Source of the DNA: Lachnospiraceae bacterium
Lineage (GTDB): Bacteria; Bacillota; Clostridia; Lachnospirales; Lachnospiraceae
DNA: 34,498 bases
Assembly (NCBI GenBank): GCA_017623675.1
Contig: JAGAOO010000065.1
Span: 1 to 34,498 of the forward strand
Direction of reading: 5' to 3'
This document shows, piece by piece, positions 16,544 to 26,482 of the stretch (the first letter of the stretch is position 1; each line of letters opens with the position of its first letter). Both the position numbers and the translations under genes were made by a program. The notes below the pieces were generated by a model. The model did no database searches. It saw nothing but the letters and a program-made list of their open reading frames with translations, and had not been told where the DNA came from.

Positions 16544-19500
16544 CACTTGTATCTCCTTCTATATCGTTGATACCTTCTGCCAACAGAAGTTCATCCTCCT
16601 TCAAGGTATCTTCATCACCGATATCCACCTTCTTCATTTCCTTCTTCCGATAAATGATATCGTAGAATACCGGCACGATAAACAGGGTCATTAATGTACC
16701 ATAGGCAAGACCGCCAATAACTGCAATTGCCATGCCCTTACCCATTGCCGATGCCATATCATTACTAAATGCCATGGTAGACATTGCCAGAATGGTTGTT
16801 AATGCAGTCATAAGGATTGGACGCATACGGGTCTTTCCGGTTTCCACCAATGCCTCTTTCTTTTCCATTCCACCCAATCGCAACTGATTTACATAATCCA
16901 CAAAAACGATACCATTATTTACAATGACACCTGCCAACACCAGGAATCCCATGAGACATATAATGGAAATCTCTTCACCGCTAATCAATAATCCCAGGAA
17001 ACCTCCGGTAAATGCAAGCGGGATTGTCAGTAATACAATGAATGGAGATACCGGATTCTGGAACTGTGCCATCATAACCAGATAAATTAGCACAATTGCA
17101 AGGAGTATCATCAGCAACATATCCTTTAGTGCCTCATTTACATTTTCACTTTCACCGGCTATCTCAATGGTAATGCCCTCCGGTGCTTCATAGTCATCCA
17201 ATTTATCCTGAACGTCTCTTGCCAGCAATGTGGTATTATAACCCTCCATGGTTGTAGCGGTTACAGACATATACCGTTGCTGATTCTCACGATTAATGGA
17301 AGCAACGCCCTTTCCATCTTCCAGCTTGGCAAACTCATCAAGGGTATGGGCTTCTGTTACCTGATTACCATCTTCATCTGTGGTCTGTACTTCGAATTCA
17401 TAATCCATCAAATTGCTCCGGTCAACAGTATTGGTTTCATCCACTACAATGACTTCATAATCCTTACCGTCTACAGTTAATGTCGTTGCAGTATCCTCTG
17501 TAGTAAGAGACGATGCCAATTCACTGAAAATCTGTGCAACCGTCAGATTGTACTTCATGGCCTTATCTTTATCCACCACAATCTTAATCTGCTGGTCACC
17601 TTCTTCCTGACCATTGGAGATTTCCTCCATACCGCCAACCTCTTCCAGAATTGCCATAACATCTTCTGACACAGCCATCATTTCGTCTATATCAGAACCG
17701 TAAATGTCAATCTGCATACCACTTCCCATAAGACTGGACATATCCATATTCGATAAGGATACATTAACCTCTTCTAAATCCATATCTGCCAGAGCTTCTT
17801 CCATCTGCTTACCAACTGCTTCGTTATTCTTTGCTGCTTTGTCAGAAACAATAATATAGAAGTAGAAGCTGTCCGTTGCATCCGAACCACCCATTAAGCT
17901 CATAGAACTTTCTGTCATAGCACCAACGGTTTCTACACCCTCAACGGCAAGCAGACGTTCCATTGCTTCATCTGCCAAGGCGTAATTCTCTTCATCAGAA
18001 TTCTCACTGTTTGTCACAATGGATACAGACATCTGGTTACTTCCCATGCTCGGAAGCAATACCAATCCTGTCCGAAATGCCTGGAATACACTGCCTGCCA
18101 GTAATACTACTGCAAGCGTAATTGGAATCCATTTTCTCTTCAGACAGAATCGCAATGCTTTTTCATATACACGAATCAAACCGTCAAACCACCGATGTGT
18201 CTTCGGCTTCGTATTACGAAGTACGGTTGCACTCATACTTGGAACTACAGTCAATGCCACAATCAAACTGGCAACCAAGCTGAATGCAATGGTCCAAGCC
18301 ATATCCGGCAATAACTGTCTTGCAATACCAGTGGAAAATACCATTGGCAGAAATACACAGATGGTAGTTAAAGTAGAAGCCATAATCGCTCCTGCTACCT
18401 GATTGGCACCCAATACAGCTGCTCTGGCAGAAGGAATACCCTTGTTTCTCAGCCGGTAAATGTTCTCAATAACTACGATGGAGTTATCCACTAACATACC
18501 GACGCCCAGTGCCAGACCGGAAAGAGATATAATATTCATTGTCATTCCGCTGAAATACATTAACACCATAGCGAACAATACACTAAGCGGAATACTGAAT
18601 GCAACTACGATTGTTGGCTTCACATCCTTTAAGAATAATGCCAACACGATAATCGCCAGAATCGCTCCAAAAATCAAATTGGATAATACGGATTTGATAA
18701 TCATGTCGATATATTCTCCCTGATCCATCAGATTCAGAACATTCAAATCCGGATATTTTTCCATTAATTCCTCAACTGCTTCATTACATTCATCTGATAC
18801 ACTGGCAGTACCGGCGGTACTCGCTTTATAAATTGCCAGAATAATTGCCTGATTGCCATTTACCTTTGCATAATTGACACCGGAATTATCAATCATGGTG
18901 ACGGTGGCTACATCCTTTAAGCGAATCTCACCAATTCCATCAATATCACATAATAATGCATTATTTAATTCATCTACACTGGAGAATTCATCCCCAACCT
19001 TCAACAGGTATTGTGCATCTCCTTCATAGATATAGCCTGCCGGCATTGCAAAGTTCTGTGCATAAATTAATTTCGATAATGTATCTAAGCTTAGCAAAGC
19101 ATCTAAGTTTGCATTCTTTAACGCGGTTTCCTTTGCAGACTCATAAGACTCCACCGCATTTTCCATTTCTTTTTTACCATCGTCCAATGCACTCTGTGCT
19201 GCTGCCAACTGGGCAGAAGCAGAACCAAACCCTGCTGCTGCAGATATCTTCCCTTCTTCCATCGTTGTGTAGTTATTTACTGCTTCCTGGGTCTGGGTAT
19301 TCACATTATCTAATACTGCCTGTGCTGCGGCAATTTCAATTTCCAGATTTGCCAATTCATTTTCAATCACCGGAATCCGATTATAGGCAGTCACAATCTG
19401 CTTTAAATTATCTGAGGTTAATGCTTTCAGCATTGTAACCTGTTCTGTAGTTATGGACGAGCCGGGCATTCCTGCCATTGACTCAACAAGGCTCACCATA

Positions 19501-20501
19501 GCAGCCAGCTTATCCGGGTTCTCACTTGCTTCCACAATGTCCTTCGGCAGGGTACTCATATCGATTCCCAAGTATGAGGACATACTAGATGCCATATTGT
19601 ATATGTTTGTGAACATGCCATTGAGTGTATTATAATTATCTTCTATTCCTGCATCTACGTAAGCCTTTTGCTCTGCCTGCAACGCTGCTCTGCTTGCCTG
19701 TAAGCTGGTTACCTGTGCACTATATGCAGCACGGGTTGCTACTGCCTCATCTAATAACTGACTGGTCTGTGCCAACTGGGCAGAAGTTGTGTTCTGCTGG
19801 TCCTCTAATGCTTTCTTACTTTCATCCAACTGACTCTGTGCACTACTTAATTCAGAGCCGGCACTGTCCAACTGTTTCTTTGCATCTGCCAGAGAGTCAT
19901 CCACATAAGCGGCAAGATCATCATTTAATGCATCAATTCTATCTCCATCCAGACGAATTTCTACCATTTCATCTACCAGACCCATGCCTTCTACACTGGC
20001 AACACCGGTCTGTCGTTCCAAATATGGTATAATTGTATCTTCTGCAAAGGCACTTAATTCATAGATATCCATACCTTCACAGTCAACAGTAACCTCCATG
20101 GTTGGCATCATATCCATAGAAACCTCCATGAGCATCGGTGTGCCACAATTCTCCGGTAATGACAACTGGTCAATGGCGGTTGATAAATCTACCATGGCAC
20201 TATCCATATTGGTCCCTTCTGAGAATTCTAACATAACCATGCTGTAATTCTCGCTGGAGGTACTGACCAGATTCTCTACACCGTTAATTGTTCCAAGACT
20301 AGACTCCAGTACTTCTGTCACCTGACTTTCCACTCGTTCCGGTGCGGCTCCAGGGTATGTAGTAATTACCATAACATATGGAAGTTCCATCTCCGGCAGT
20401 AAATCCGTTGATAACCGGGTAAATGTAACAAATCCAAATACCAGCAATGCAATAATACCCACAAGAACCGTATAAGGTTTCTTTACACTAAACTTTGGCA
20501 T
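16536..20501 (-). CDS. RND-family efflux transporter with inserted coiled coil
   Basis: A 1321-aa inner-membrane transporter of the RND superfamily (HAE1/CzcA-like). TM1 is near 10-28, the first porter region ends with VASVEGMGLVDEMVEIRLDG near 187, and residues about 200-460 form an Ala/Gln/Ser-rich coiled-coil insertion absent from classical AcrB-type pumps. TM2 to TM6 begin near 607; GVGMLVDNSIVVIENIYR at about 667-684 carries the proton-relay Asp, with Asn in place of the second Asp, as in many CzcA-like members. The second half repeats the pattern, with LAGVIVNNGIVFVDYVNQLR. Proton-driven export is inferred. No membrane-fusion gene adjoins; the inserted coiled coil may replace it. AGGAG precedes the ATG. 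Confidence 0.93.
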   Translation of the reverse strand: MPKFSVKKPYTVLVGIIALLVFGFVTFTRLSTDLLPEMELPYVMVITTYPGAAPERVESQVTEVLESSLGTINGVENLVSTSSENYSMVMLEFSEGTNMDSAMVDLSTAIDQLSLPENCGTPMLMEVSMDMMPTMEVTVDCEGMDIYELSAFAEDTIIPYLERQTGVASVEGMGLVDEMVEIRLDGDRIDALNDDLAAYVDDSLADAKKQLDSAGSELSSAQSQLDESKKALEDQQNTTSAQLAQTSQLLDEAVATRAAYSAQVTSLQASRAALQAEQKAYVDAGIEDNYNTLNGMFTNIYNMASSMSSYLGIDMSTLPKDIVEASENPDKLAAMVSLVESMAGMPGSSITTEQVTMLKALTSDNLKQIVTAYNRIPVIENELANLEIEIAAAQAVLDNVNTQTQEAVNNYTTMEEGKISAAAGFGSASAQLAAAQSALDDGKKEMENAVESYESAKETALKNANLDALLSLDTLSKLIYAQNFAMPAGYIYEGDAQYLLKVGDEFSSVDELNNALLCDIDGIGEIRLKDVATVTMIDNSGVNYAKVNGNQAIILAIYKASTAGTASVSDECNEAVEELMEKYPDLNVLNLMDQGEYIDMIIKSVLSNLIFGAILAIIVLALFLKDVKPTIVVAFSIPLSVLFAMVLMYFSGMTMNIISLSGLALGVGMLVDNSIVVIENIYRLRNKGIPSARAAVLGANQVAGAIMASTLTTICVFLPMVFSTGIARQLLPDMAWTIAFSLVASLIVALTVVPSMSATVLRNTKPKTHRWFDGLIRVYEKALRFCLKRKWIPITLAVVLLAGSVFQAFRTGLVLLPSMGSNQMSVSIVTNSENSDEENYALADEAMERLLAVEGVETVGAMTESSMSLMGGSDATDSFYFYIIVSDKAAKNNEAVGKQMEEALADMDLEEVNVSLSNMDMSSLMGSGMQIDIYGSDIDEMMAVSEDVMAILEEVGGMEEISNGQEEGDQQIKIVVDKDKAMKYNLTVAQIFSELASSLTTEDTATTLTVDGKDYEVIVVDETNTVDRSNLMDYEFEVQTTDEDGNQVTEAHTLDEFAKLEDGKGVASINRENQQRYMSVTATTMEGYNTTLLARDVQDKLDDYEAPEGITIEIAGESENVNEALKDMLLMILLAIVLIYLVMMAQFQNPVSPFIVLLTIPLAFTGGFLGLLISGEEISIICLMGFLVLAGVIVNNGIVFVDYVNQLRLGGMEKKEALVETGKTRMRPILMTALTTILAMSTMAFSNDMASAMGKGMAIAVIGGLAYGTLMTLFIVPVFYDIIYRKKEMKKVDIGDEDTLKEDELLLAEGINDIEGDTSDE

Positions 20502-20538
20502 TTTTGTTCTCCTACTTTCGTGTTTTTATTTACATGTA

Positions 20539-20559
20539 TGAATAAACTGTCATTTATCA
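20539..20559. promoter_or_regulatory. Candidate operator of the RND gene
   Basis: TGAATAAACTGTCATTTATCA is an imperfect palindrome (TGA-A-TAAA against TTTATCA around CTGTCA) placed at the predicted transcription start of the RND gene. Size and position suit a TetR- or MarR-type repressor, common for efflux pumps. No regulator gene is adjacent, so this is tentative. Confidence 0.35.
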
Positions 20560-20587
20560 ATATATAACGACATGTTTGAATCCGCAA
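20559..20587 (-). promoter_or_regulatory. Promoter of the RND transporter gene
   Basis: On the minus strand TTGCGG (20582-20587), a 17-nt spacer, TATATT (20559-20564). The -10 box matches five of six, the -35 only its TTG. It lies after the spoVG terminator and about 58 nt upstream of the RND start codon. Confidence 0.5.
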
Positions 20588-20623
20588 CAACAAAAAAAGA
20601 ATTTAAGAAAAAGTTAATGAAAA

Positions 20624-20678
20624 AAAGAAAGGAACGCAACCTTGGGTAACCCGTTCCAACGACTGTGTTCCTTCCTTT
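20624..20678 (-). terminator. Terminator after spoVG
   Basis: On the minus strand AAAGGAAGGAAC pairs with GTTCCTTTCTTT (one mismatch) around a 31-nt loop that contains the small palindrome GGGTTACCC, and the 3' arm runs into TTTTTTTCATT. It begins 17 nt after the spoVG stop codon. The long loop allows an alternative inner stem (GGAACG with CGTTCC). Confidence 0.75.
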
Positions 20679-20694
20679 ATGTTATGTATGACAA

Positions 20695-20973
20695 CTATTC
20701 TGCCAATTCATCAACTTCTGTTAATGCCTTTTCATAAGCATCCAGAATAAGATTTTGAATACGGTCTCTTGTAGTTGAATTAATCGGATGTGCAATATCC
20801 CGATATTCTCCATCTACCGCTTTTCGGCTAGGCATGGCAATAAATAACCCCTTTTCACCTTCGATGACTTTTATATCATGTACTACGAACTCGTCATCAA
20901 TCGTAATTGATACAACAGCCTTCATTTTGCCTTCCTTTGTAACCTTCCGTACTCTAACATCCGTTATCTTCAT
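20695..20973 (-). CDS. spoVG: SpoVG family regulator
   Basis: SpoVG, 92 aa, a small site-specific nucleic-acid-binding regulator first found through sporulation and septation defects and now seen in many non-sporulating Firmicutes. It begins [11 protein letters not shown] and contains [22 protein letters not shown], the pattern [32 protein letters not shown], and a C-terminal helix, all typical. GGGGGT lies 9 nt before the ATG. It follows glgD by 66 nt without a clear promoter and so is probably the last gene of a glgC-glgD-spoVG transcript. In many relatives spoVG adjoins glmU; here about 7.9 kb separates them. Confidence 0.95.
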   Translation of the reverse strand: MKITDVRVRKVTKEGKMKAVVSITIDDEFVVHDIKVIEGEKGLFIAMPSRKAVDGEYRDIAHPINSTTRDRIQNLILDAYEKALTEVDELAE

Positions 20974-21039
20974 TTGCTAAACCCCCTGTATTTTCCCCAA
21001 GTCAAAAACTATGGTTGCTACACCGTGACATGCTTATGC

Positions 21040-22164
21040 CTAAAGTGCATATCTAATGTTCTTTTCAACAACTACCTTTATCTTATCCGGCTCACCGATG
21101 TATTCGGTATTCGCACGTAAGGTGTCTCTACTTTCTACGATACAGTTCTCAATATAAGAATTGTCACCAATATGCACATCATTTAAGATAATAGAATTCT
21201 TAATGACACAATTATTGCCTACATAAACCTTCTTAAATAATACTGAATTCTCTACCGTACCATTAATGATACATCCGCTTGCTATTAAGCTGTTCTTAAC
21301 AACAGCATCCCCATTATACTTAGCCGGTGGCAAGTCCTCGACCTTGGAATATACATCCGGATGGCTCCGGAAGAAGTAATCCCGAATATCCTTATTCAGG
21401 AATTCCATGTTGGTCTTAAAGTAAGACTCTACGCTACCAATATTTCTCCAAAAGGAATCCATAACATAACCATGAATCTTCTTAACATCCTTATAACGAA
21501 TCAGGATATCCTTTACAAAGTCGCTTCTGCCTTCCTTTGCACAATTTTCCAGAAGTTCAATAAGTTGTCTTCTACGAATGACATAAACACCGATGGATGC
21601 CAGATTGCTCTGTGCCACTAATGGCTTTTCTTCAAAATTCTTAACCCATCCATCCTCGCTTAAGGTAACTACACCAAAACGGCTGATGTCATCCTCTTCC
21701 GGTTTCACTTCCTTACAAACAATAGTAATATCAGCTCCGGTACGGATATGCTCCTCTAATACCTTATTGTAATCCAGCTTATAGATACCATCACCGGAAG
21801 CAATCACCACATAAGGTTCATGGCTGTTCTTCAAAAAGCTGATATTCTGATACAGTGCATCTGCAGTACCCTTGTACCAATAGCTGTTGGTCGTTGTAAT
21901 CGTTGGTGTAAATACATATAAACCACCTTGTTTTCTACCAAAATCCCACCATTTAGAAGAATTCAAATGTTCATTCAATGAACGGGAATTATACTGGGTA
22001 AAGACTGCAACCTTCTGGATATGAGAATTCGTCATATTGCTTAATGCAAAGTCAATACTCCGATAGCTTCCTGCCATAGGCATAGCTGCCACCGCTCTCT
22101 TTGCTGATAAGCCACCCATACGATTGCTGTTACCACCTGCTAAAATGATACCGATTGCTCTCAT
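21040..22164 (-). CDS. glgD: Glucose-1-phosphate adenylyltransferase subunit GlgD
   Basis: GlgD, 374 aa, the partner subunit of the ADP-glucose pyrophosphorylase that feeds glycogen synthesis in Firmicutes. It resembles GlgC but has a degenerate nucleotide loop ([17 protein letters not shown] where GlgC has [11 protein letters not shown]), which fits its described role as a weakly active or regulatory subunit. [10 protein letters not shown] keeps the catalytic-region Asp; [15 protein letters not shown] and [16 protein letters not shown] mark the domain end, followed by a short beta-helix ([17 protein letters not shown]). Its ATG overlaps the glgC stop by 4 nt (ATGA), so the two subunits are translationally coupled, as expected for a hetero-oligomer. 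Confidence 0.95.
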   Translation of the reverse strand: MRAIGIILAGGNSNRMGGLSAKRAVAAMPMAGSYRSIDFALSNMTNSHIQKVAVFTQYNSRSLNEHLNSSKWWDFGRKQGGLYVFTPTITTTNSYWYKGTADALYQNISFLKNSHEPYVVIASGDGIYKLDYNKVLEEHIRTGADITIVCKEVKPEEDDISRFGVVTLSEDGWVKNFEEKPLVAQSNLASIGVYVIRRRQLIELLENCAKEGRSDFVKDILIRYKDVKKIHGYVMDSFWRNIGSVESYFKTNMEFLNKDIRDYFFRSHPDVYSKVEDLPPAKYNGDAVVKNSLIASGCIINGTVENSVLFKKVYVGNNCVIKNSIILNDVHIGDNSYIENCIVESRDTLRANTEYIGEPDKIKVVVEKNIRYAL

Positions 22165-23435
22165 GCCAAATCACCTACCTTTATCAAACTTCCGCCACTC
22201 TTCAGCTCGCCATTCGGGTAATCCTCAAGAGTCGTCTCTCCAAATATAGCAGTATTCTTTCCAATCTTAACATTGGCAGGAATCACAGACTTCTCACCAA
22301 TGGTAACTAAATCAAAGGCATATACCTTTGGATTATACTCACTTGGTGCATACTCACCAACACCTAGGACTGCACCTTCACCGATTATTGTATTCTCTGC
22401 AATGATTGCTTTTTCAATCACACAATTCTTACCGATGACCGCACCATTCATAATGATGGAATCCTTTACTACTGCACCTTCTTCAATGGTAACCGCTGAA
22501 CCTATAACGGAATGTTCCGCTGCTCCATAGATTTCAGTTCCTTCGCCGATAATACATCTGCTTACCTTGGTATTATCTGCTATGTACTGTGGTGGTAATG
22601 CATCACTCTTCGTATAAATTCTCCAGAATTCTTCATATAGATTAAATTCCGGAATAATATCAACCAATTCCATATTGGCTTCCCAATAAGAACCTAAGGT
22701 TCCTACATCTTTCCAATATCCCTTGAAATCATAAGCACAGATTCTTTCACCCTGTTCATGACAGTATGGAATAATATGCTTACCAAAGTCACAGGAAGGT
22801 ACATCCTTCATTACCTGAAGTGCATTCTTCAACACGCTCCAGTTAAAGATATAAATTCCCATTGATGCTTTATTGCTTCTTGGATGCTCCGGTTTCTCCT
22901 CAAATTCCTGAATACAACCCTCTTCATCTGTAATAACAACACCAAACCGGCTTGCTTCTTCCATTGGAACTTCATATGTAGCCAGCGTAACTGCCGCCTT
23001 GCTTGCTTTATGGTAATCTAACATTACCTCATAATCCATCTTATAAATGTGGTCACCAGAAAGAATTAAAACATAATCCGGATTATAGTATTCCATAAAT
23101 TCTAAGTTCTGGTAAATCGCATTTGCCGTTCCTGTATACCAGGAACTATCCGTGCTCTTCTCATATGGTGGCAGTACGGTAACACCACCAATATTCCGAT
23201 CCAAATCCCACGGCATACCAATTCCAATATGCTGATTCAATCTAAGAGGACGGTATTGGGTAAGAACACCCACTGTATCCACCCCTGAATTAATACAGTT
23301 ACTGAGTGGAAAGTCGATGATCTTATATTTACCACCGAAAGCAACCGCAGGCTTGGCTAATCTGGAAGTCAAAACACCTAAACGACTGCCCTGACCGCCC
23401 GCCAGAAGCATTGCTATCATTTCCTTCTTAATCAT
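22161..23435 (-). CDS. glgC: Glucose-1-phosphate adenylyltransferase GlgC
   Basis: GlgC, 424 aa, makes ADP-glucose from ATP and glucose-1-phosphate, the committed step of bacterial glycogen synthesis. Motifs: [14 protein letters not shown] at 10-23, [45 protein letters not shown] with the catalytic Asp, [20 protein letters not shown] for glucose-1-phosphate, YWKDVGT, and a C-terminal beta-helix. GGGGTGA lies before the ATG at 23435. It is first in the glgC-glgD-spoVG run, behind its own promoter. Other glycogen genes (glgA, glgB, glgP) are not in the window. Confidence 0.97.
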   Translation of the reverse strand: MIKKEMIAMLLAGGQGSRLGVLTSRLAKPAVAFGGKYKIIDFPLSNCINSGVDTVGVLTQYRPLRLNQHIGIGMPWDLDRNIGGVTVLPPYEKSTDSSWYTGTANAIYQNLEFMEYYNPDYVLILSGDHIYKMDYEVMLDYHKASKAAVTLATYEVPMEEASRFGVVITDEEGCIQEFEEKPEHPRSNKASMGIYIFNWSVLKNALQVMKDVPSCDFGKHIIPYCHEQGERICAYDFKGYWKDVGTLGSYWEANMELVDIIPEFNLYEEFWRIYTKSDALPPQYIADNTKVSRCIIGEGTEIYGAAEHSVIGSAVTIEEGAVVKDSIIMNGAVIGKNCVIEKAIIAENTIIGEGAVLGVGEYAPSEYNPKVYAFDLVTIGEKSVIPANVKIGKNTAIFGETTLEDYPNGELKSGGSLIKVGDLA

Positions 23436-23466
23436 AAGTCGTCACCCCTTTGCGCATGATAGATAC

Positions 23467-23495
23467 ATTATACCACTAGATTTTTATTTTGAAAA
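23467..23495 (-). promoter_or_regulatory. Promoter of glgC
   Basis: On the minus strand TTTTCA (23490-23495), a 17-nt spacer ending in TGG, and a perfect TATAAT (23467-23472). The TG one base before the -10 box gives an extended -10 element that can offset the weak -35. Predicted leader is about 25 nt. The rest of the 23.44-23.72 kb gap is AT-rich with no gene seen. Confidence 0.7.
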
Positions 23496-23725
23496 TGGGT
23501 TTTATGCAATTTCACAAAATTTATTCCATTTTTTTCGCCTTTTTCTGCAAAATTACTGTAAATAAATGGTAAATTGTAATTTAAAATCAATCTAAGGGGC
23601 ATTTTTTCTTCTTTTCTTTGTAGATTTTTTATCAAAAACGATATTTTTTTACACAAAATGTACAAATGTTATATCTCACTTCAAGCACCTACAAAAAACA
23701 GAAAAATGTGCAGAAATAGGAAAAA

Positions 23726-23753
23726 GGCAGAAGCCATTCGAATGGTTCCTGCC
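23726..23753 (-). terminator. Terminator of the chemoreceptor gene
   Basis: On the minus strand GGCAGGAACCATT faces AATGGCTTCTGCC around CG, with two non-canonical pairs, and the stem is followed by TTTTTCC. It starts 37 nt after the chemoreceptor stop codon. Confidence 0.7.
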
Positions 23754-23789
23754 CTTTTGTACTCCTTACATTTTGAAGTTACATATTTT

Positions 23790-25043
23790 TTATATCTGGA
23801 AATTACTCATAGAATTTGCAATCTCGTCTGCAGCATTCTTAACAACCCCTGCGGATTCTGTTACTTCGTTAAAGCTGTTTGCCACTTCTGCAGTTGCTGC
23901 TGAGGTTTCCTCTGTACTTGCCGCATTCTCTTCTGCTACTGCCGACAATCCCTGTACTACTTCAACAATGGAAGCCCTTGCATCATTCAATGCCAAAGTA
24001 CGGTTTTCAATTGCTTCAATACCACGGATAGATTCTTCAATACCATCCATAACCTGACCTACAATTGCTTCCGTATTCAATACATTCTCACTCTGGCTAT
24101 TGATAATATTACGAACCTTTTCCATCGTCTTAACCGCTTCATTGGAATCATTAATCAATTCATTAATGATGTCATCGATGGCGTCTGTAGAAGCATTGGA
24201 CTGGTCTGCCAGTTTTTGAATCTGATTGGCAACAACGGCAAAGGAACGTCCCTGCTCACCAGCTCTTGCCGCCTCAATGCTTGCATTCAGCGATAACAGA
24301 TTCGTTTCTTCTGCAATGGAACTAATCAATCGGGTTGCTTCCCGAATCTTCTGAGATGACTCATTGGTTCGATTTGTCTGTTCATAAATCAACTCAATTG
24401 CTTCCTTTACTTCGTCGTTGATGCTTCGAAGTTCTACTAAAGACTGAGTTGCCTGTTCACTAGACTGACGCATATAGTCCGCCGTTGCATTCAGATTCGC
24501 CACCTCTCTTGTTGTCTCTTCAATCATTTCTCCCATAGAATATACACTTTCAGATGCGTTCTGCGCATCCTGTGCCTGAGAAGTCGCACCGTCTGCAATC
24601 TCACCTACTGCCCGTTCTACACTATCCACTGTAACCAAATTCTTCTGTGCAGTATCATTTAACTGCTCTGCAGATTCCAATAAGGAATTGGCATGTTCCG
24701 TAATATCCTGAAACATATATTTTAATTCATCTCGCAGTCCTGCCAAAGCACGAGCCAATGCACCCAATTCGTCCCCGCGATTAGTTGCCCTGTCATCAAT
24801 TTCCACATTCAGATTACCGGCTGCCACCTGCTTAACCGCACTAATACTAGTATTAATTGAACGGCTGATACTCATTGCAACAAGGGTGTTGGTAATCAAA
24901 AAAAGTATCAAAACCAGTACCAATATCAAAGCAATTGCCTTTGTCCCCAATTCCAAAGGTCCTGCCACAAGAAACAGGGTTAATCCCGTAATAATTAACA
25001 TCGGGATTCCCGCAATCATAATTAACTTCATACTCAACTTCAT
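23790..25043 (-). CDS. Methyl-accepting chemotaxis protein without sensor domain
   Basis: A 417-aa chemoreceptor-like protein. Two membrane helices (about 7-27 and 35-57) are separated by only a few residues (GPLELGT), so there is no extracellular ligand domain. A HAMP domain follows ([25 protein letters not shown]), then the coiled-coil signalling domain with the conserved tip [38 protein letters not shown]. No C-terminal CheR/CheB tether pentapeptide is visible. It may sense a membrane or cytosolic state, or work in mixed arrays. AGGAGG lies before the ATG. It is a single-gene unit between the rplA terminator and glgC; no che or flagellar genes are in the window. Confidence 0.92.
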   Translation of the reverse strand: MKLSMKLIMIAGIPMLIITGLTLFLVAGPLELGTKAIALILVLVLILFLITNTLVAMSISRSINTSISAVKQVAAGNLNVEIDDRATNRGDELGALARALAGLRDELKYMFQDITEHANSLLESAEQLNDTAQKNLVTVDSVERAVGEIADGATSQAQDAQNASESVYSMGEMIEETTREVANLNATADYMRQSSEQATQSLVELRSINDEVKEAIELIYEQTNRTNESSQKIREATRLISSIAEETNLLSLNASIEAARAGEQGRSFAVVANQIQKLADQSNASTDAIDDIINELINDSNEAVKTMEKVRNIINSQSENVLNTEAIVGQVMDGIEESIRGIEAIENRTLALNDARASIVEVVQGLSAVAEENAASTEETSAATAEVANSFNEVTESAGVVKNAADEIANSMSNFQI

Positions 25044-25108
25044 ATTATGTAACCTCCTACTGCATGTAATCTATACCTTCTCATTGCTTACTTTCCCAAT
25101 TAACTTTA

Positions 25109-25137
25109 ATTATAGCAAGCTTGTGTCGAATATGCAA
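25109..25137 (-). promoter_or_regulatory. Promoter of the chemoreceptor gene
   Basis: On the minus strand TTGCAT (25132-25137), a 17-nt spacer and TATAAT (25109-25114). The -10 box is perfect and the -35 keeps TTG. It resembles sigma-A rather than the flagellar sigma-28 type. Leader length is about 58 nt. Confidence 0.65.
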
Positions 25138-25219
25138 TTAAAGAAATTGAAATTCTATACTTTCTTTTCTATTTTTATTCAATATTATAATAGAAACGTA
25201 CGCCGCTAAGTGCACATAG

Positions 25220-25270
25220 AAAAGGACCGCTATTCTGCGGCATATAAACCAACAGAATAACAGTCCTTTT
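25220..25270 (-). terminator. Terminator after rplA
   Basis: An 18-bp stem (two G-U pairs) joins AAAAGGACTGTTATTCTG to CAGAATAGCGGTCCTTTT across a 15-nt loop, with the 3' arm ending in TTTTC on the minus strand. It lies 19 nt after the L1 stop codon and ends the rpmG-secE-nusG-rplK-rplA transcript, cutting it off from where rplJ would usually follow. Confidence 0.85.
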
Positions 25271-25289
25271 TATCTCTTATCTGATACGA

Positions 25290-25982
25290 TTAAGCAAGCT
25301 TTGTAACATTCAGTTTAACACCAGGACCCATGGTAGAAGCGATTGTTACACTTCTTAAATACTGTCCTTTTGCTGCTGAAGGCTTTGCCTTGTTAATTGC
25401 ATCTATTAACGTCTGGAAGTTGTCCGCTAACTGCTCCTCAGAGAAAGAAGCTTTTCCAATTGGCACGTGAATAATATTTGCTTTGTCTAAACGGTATTCG
25501 ATCTTACCTGCTTTAATATCAGCAATTGCCTTGGTTACATCCATTGTTACGGTACCTGCCTTTGGATTTGGCATTAAGCCCTTAGGACCAAGTACACGAC
25601 CCAAACGACCAACAACACCCATCATATCCGGTGTAGCAACAACAACATCAAAATCTAACCAGCCTTCGTTCTGAATCTTTGGAATTAATTCCTCGCCACC
25701 AACGAAATCTGCACCTGCTGCCTGTGCTTCATCCAACTTAGCACCCTTAGCGAATACTAATACACGTACAGTCTTACCTGTTCCATGTGGAAGAACAACA
25801 GCACCACGTACCTGCTGGTCTGCATGACGTCCATCTACGCCCAGACGAATGTGGCATTCTACTGTCTCATCAAATTTTGCACTTGCTGATTTCTTTACAA
25901 TCGAAACTGCTTCTGAAACATCATAGGTAGTTGTTCTGTCTACCATCTTAGCAGCTTCTGCATATCTCTTACCTTTTTTCAT
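25290..25982 (-). CDS. rplA: 50S ribosomal protein L1
   Basis: L1, 230 aa, binds the 23S rRNA L1 stalk and helps release deacylated tRNA; it also represses translation of its own operon. It begins [21 protein letters not shown], followed by [49 protein letters not shown] and the C-terminal [27 protein letters not shown] lies before the ATG at 25982. It follows rplK by 51 nt, and that gap holds one of two copies of a probable L1-binding hairpin. A terminator follows directly; rplJ and rplL are not next. Confidence 0.98.
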   Translation of the reverse strand: MKKGKRYAEAAKMVDRTTTYDVSEAVSIVKKSASAKFDETVECHIRLGVDGRHADQQVRGAVVLPHGTGKTVRVLVFAKGAKLDEAQAAGADFVGGEELIPKIQNEGWLDFDVVVATPDMMGVVGRLGRVLGPKGLMPNPKAGTVTMDVTKAIADIKAGKIEYRLDKANIIHVPIGKASFSEEQLADNFQTLIDAINKAKPSAAKGQYLRSVTIASTMGPGVKLNVTKLA

Positions 25983-25996
25983 AATAAATAACCTCC

Positions 25997-26027
25997 TGTG
26001 GTATTATCGGGAGCGACCCTCCCACTT
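25997..26027 (-). promoter_or_regulatory. Probable L1-binding hairpin before rplA
   Basis: On the minus strand AAGTGGGAGGGTCGCTCCCG leads to ATAATACCACA, directly followed by AGGAGG of rplA. GTGG pairs with CCAC and GGGAG with CTCCC. The same 31-nt unit, with only a few changes, lies before rplK. Ribosomal protein L1 is known to bind such leader RNA in L11-L1 operons; the assignment here rests on location and duplication. Confidence 0.6.
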
Positions 26028-26033
26028 ATTTAA

Positions 26034-26459
26034 TTAATCAACAACTGTGATACCCATTGAACGTGCGGTACCTGCAATCATGCTGGTAGCTGCTTCAATG
26101 GTAGCTGCGTTCAAGTCAGGCATCTTTAATTCAGCAATCTTCTGAACCTCTGCTCTGGTAATTGTAGCTACCTTTGTCTTGTTAGGTACGCCTGAACCAG
26201 ACTTAATGTTACATGCCTTCTTTAACAATACTGCAGCCGGTGGAGTCTTTGTAACGAAGCTAAAGCTTCTGTCTGCATATACTGTAATAACTACAGGGAT
26301 AATCAAATCTCCCTGATCAGCAGTTCTGGCATTGAACTCCTTTGTAAACTGTACAATGTTTACACCATGCTGTCCAAGTGCAGGACCAACCGGTGGAGCC
26401 GGAGTTGCCTTGCCTGCCGGAATCTGTAATTTAATATAACCTTCTACTTTCTTAGCCAT
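26034..26459 (-). CDS. rplK: 50S ribosomal protein L11
   Basis: L11, 141 aa, binds the GTPase-associated centre of 23S rRNA and is needed for RelA-type stringent sensing and translation factor function. It begins [35 protein letters not shown], the proline-rich switch region, followed by [15 protein letters not shown] and the C-terminal RNA-binding domain ending [18 protein letters not shown] lies before the ATG at 26459. It follows nusG by 55 nt with a probable L1-binding hairpin in between. The length is normal. Confidence 0.98.
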   Translation of the reverse strand: MAKKVEGYIKLQIPAGKATPAPPVGPALGQHGVNIVQFTKEFNARTADQGDLIIPVVITVYADRSFSFVTKTPPAAVLLKKACNIKSGSGVPNKTKVATITRAEVQKIAELKMPDLNAATIEAATSMIAGTARSMGITVVD

Positions 26460-26482
26460 TATAGCTTACCTCCTGAATAAAT

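Noticed and set aside
23468-23665. 65-codon minus-strand gene upstream of glgC
   Set aside because: The frame is in very AT-rich DNA, covers the glgC promoter, and gives a Lys/Asn/Phe-rich product with no homology I recognise.
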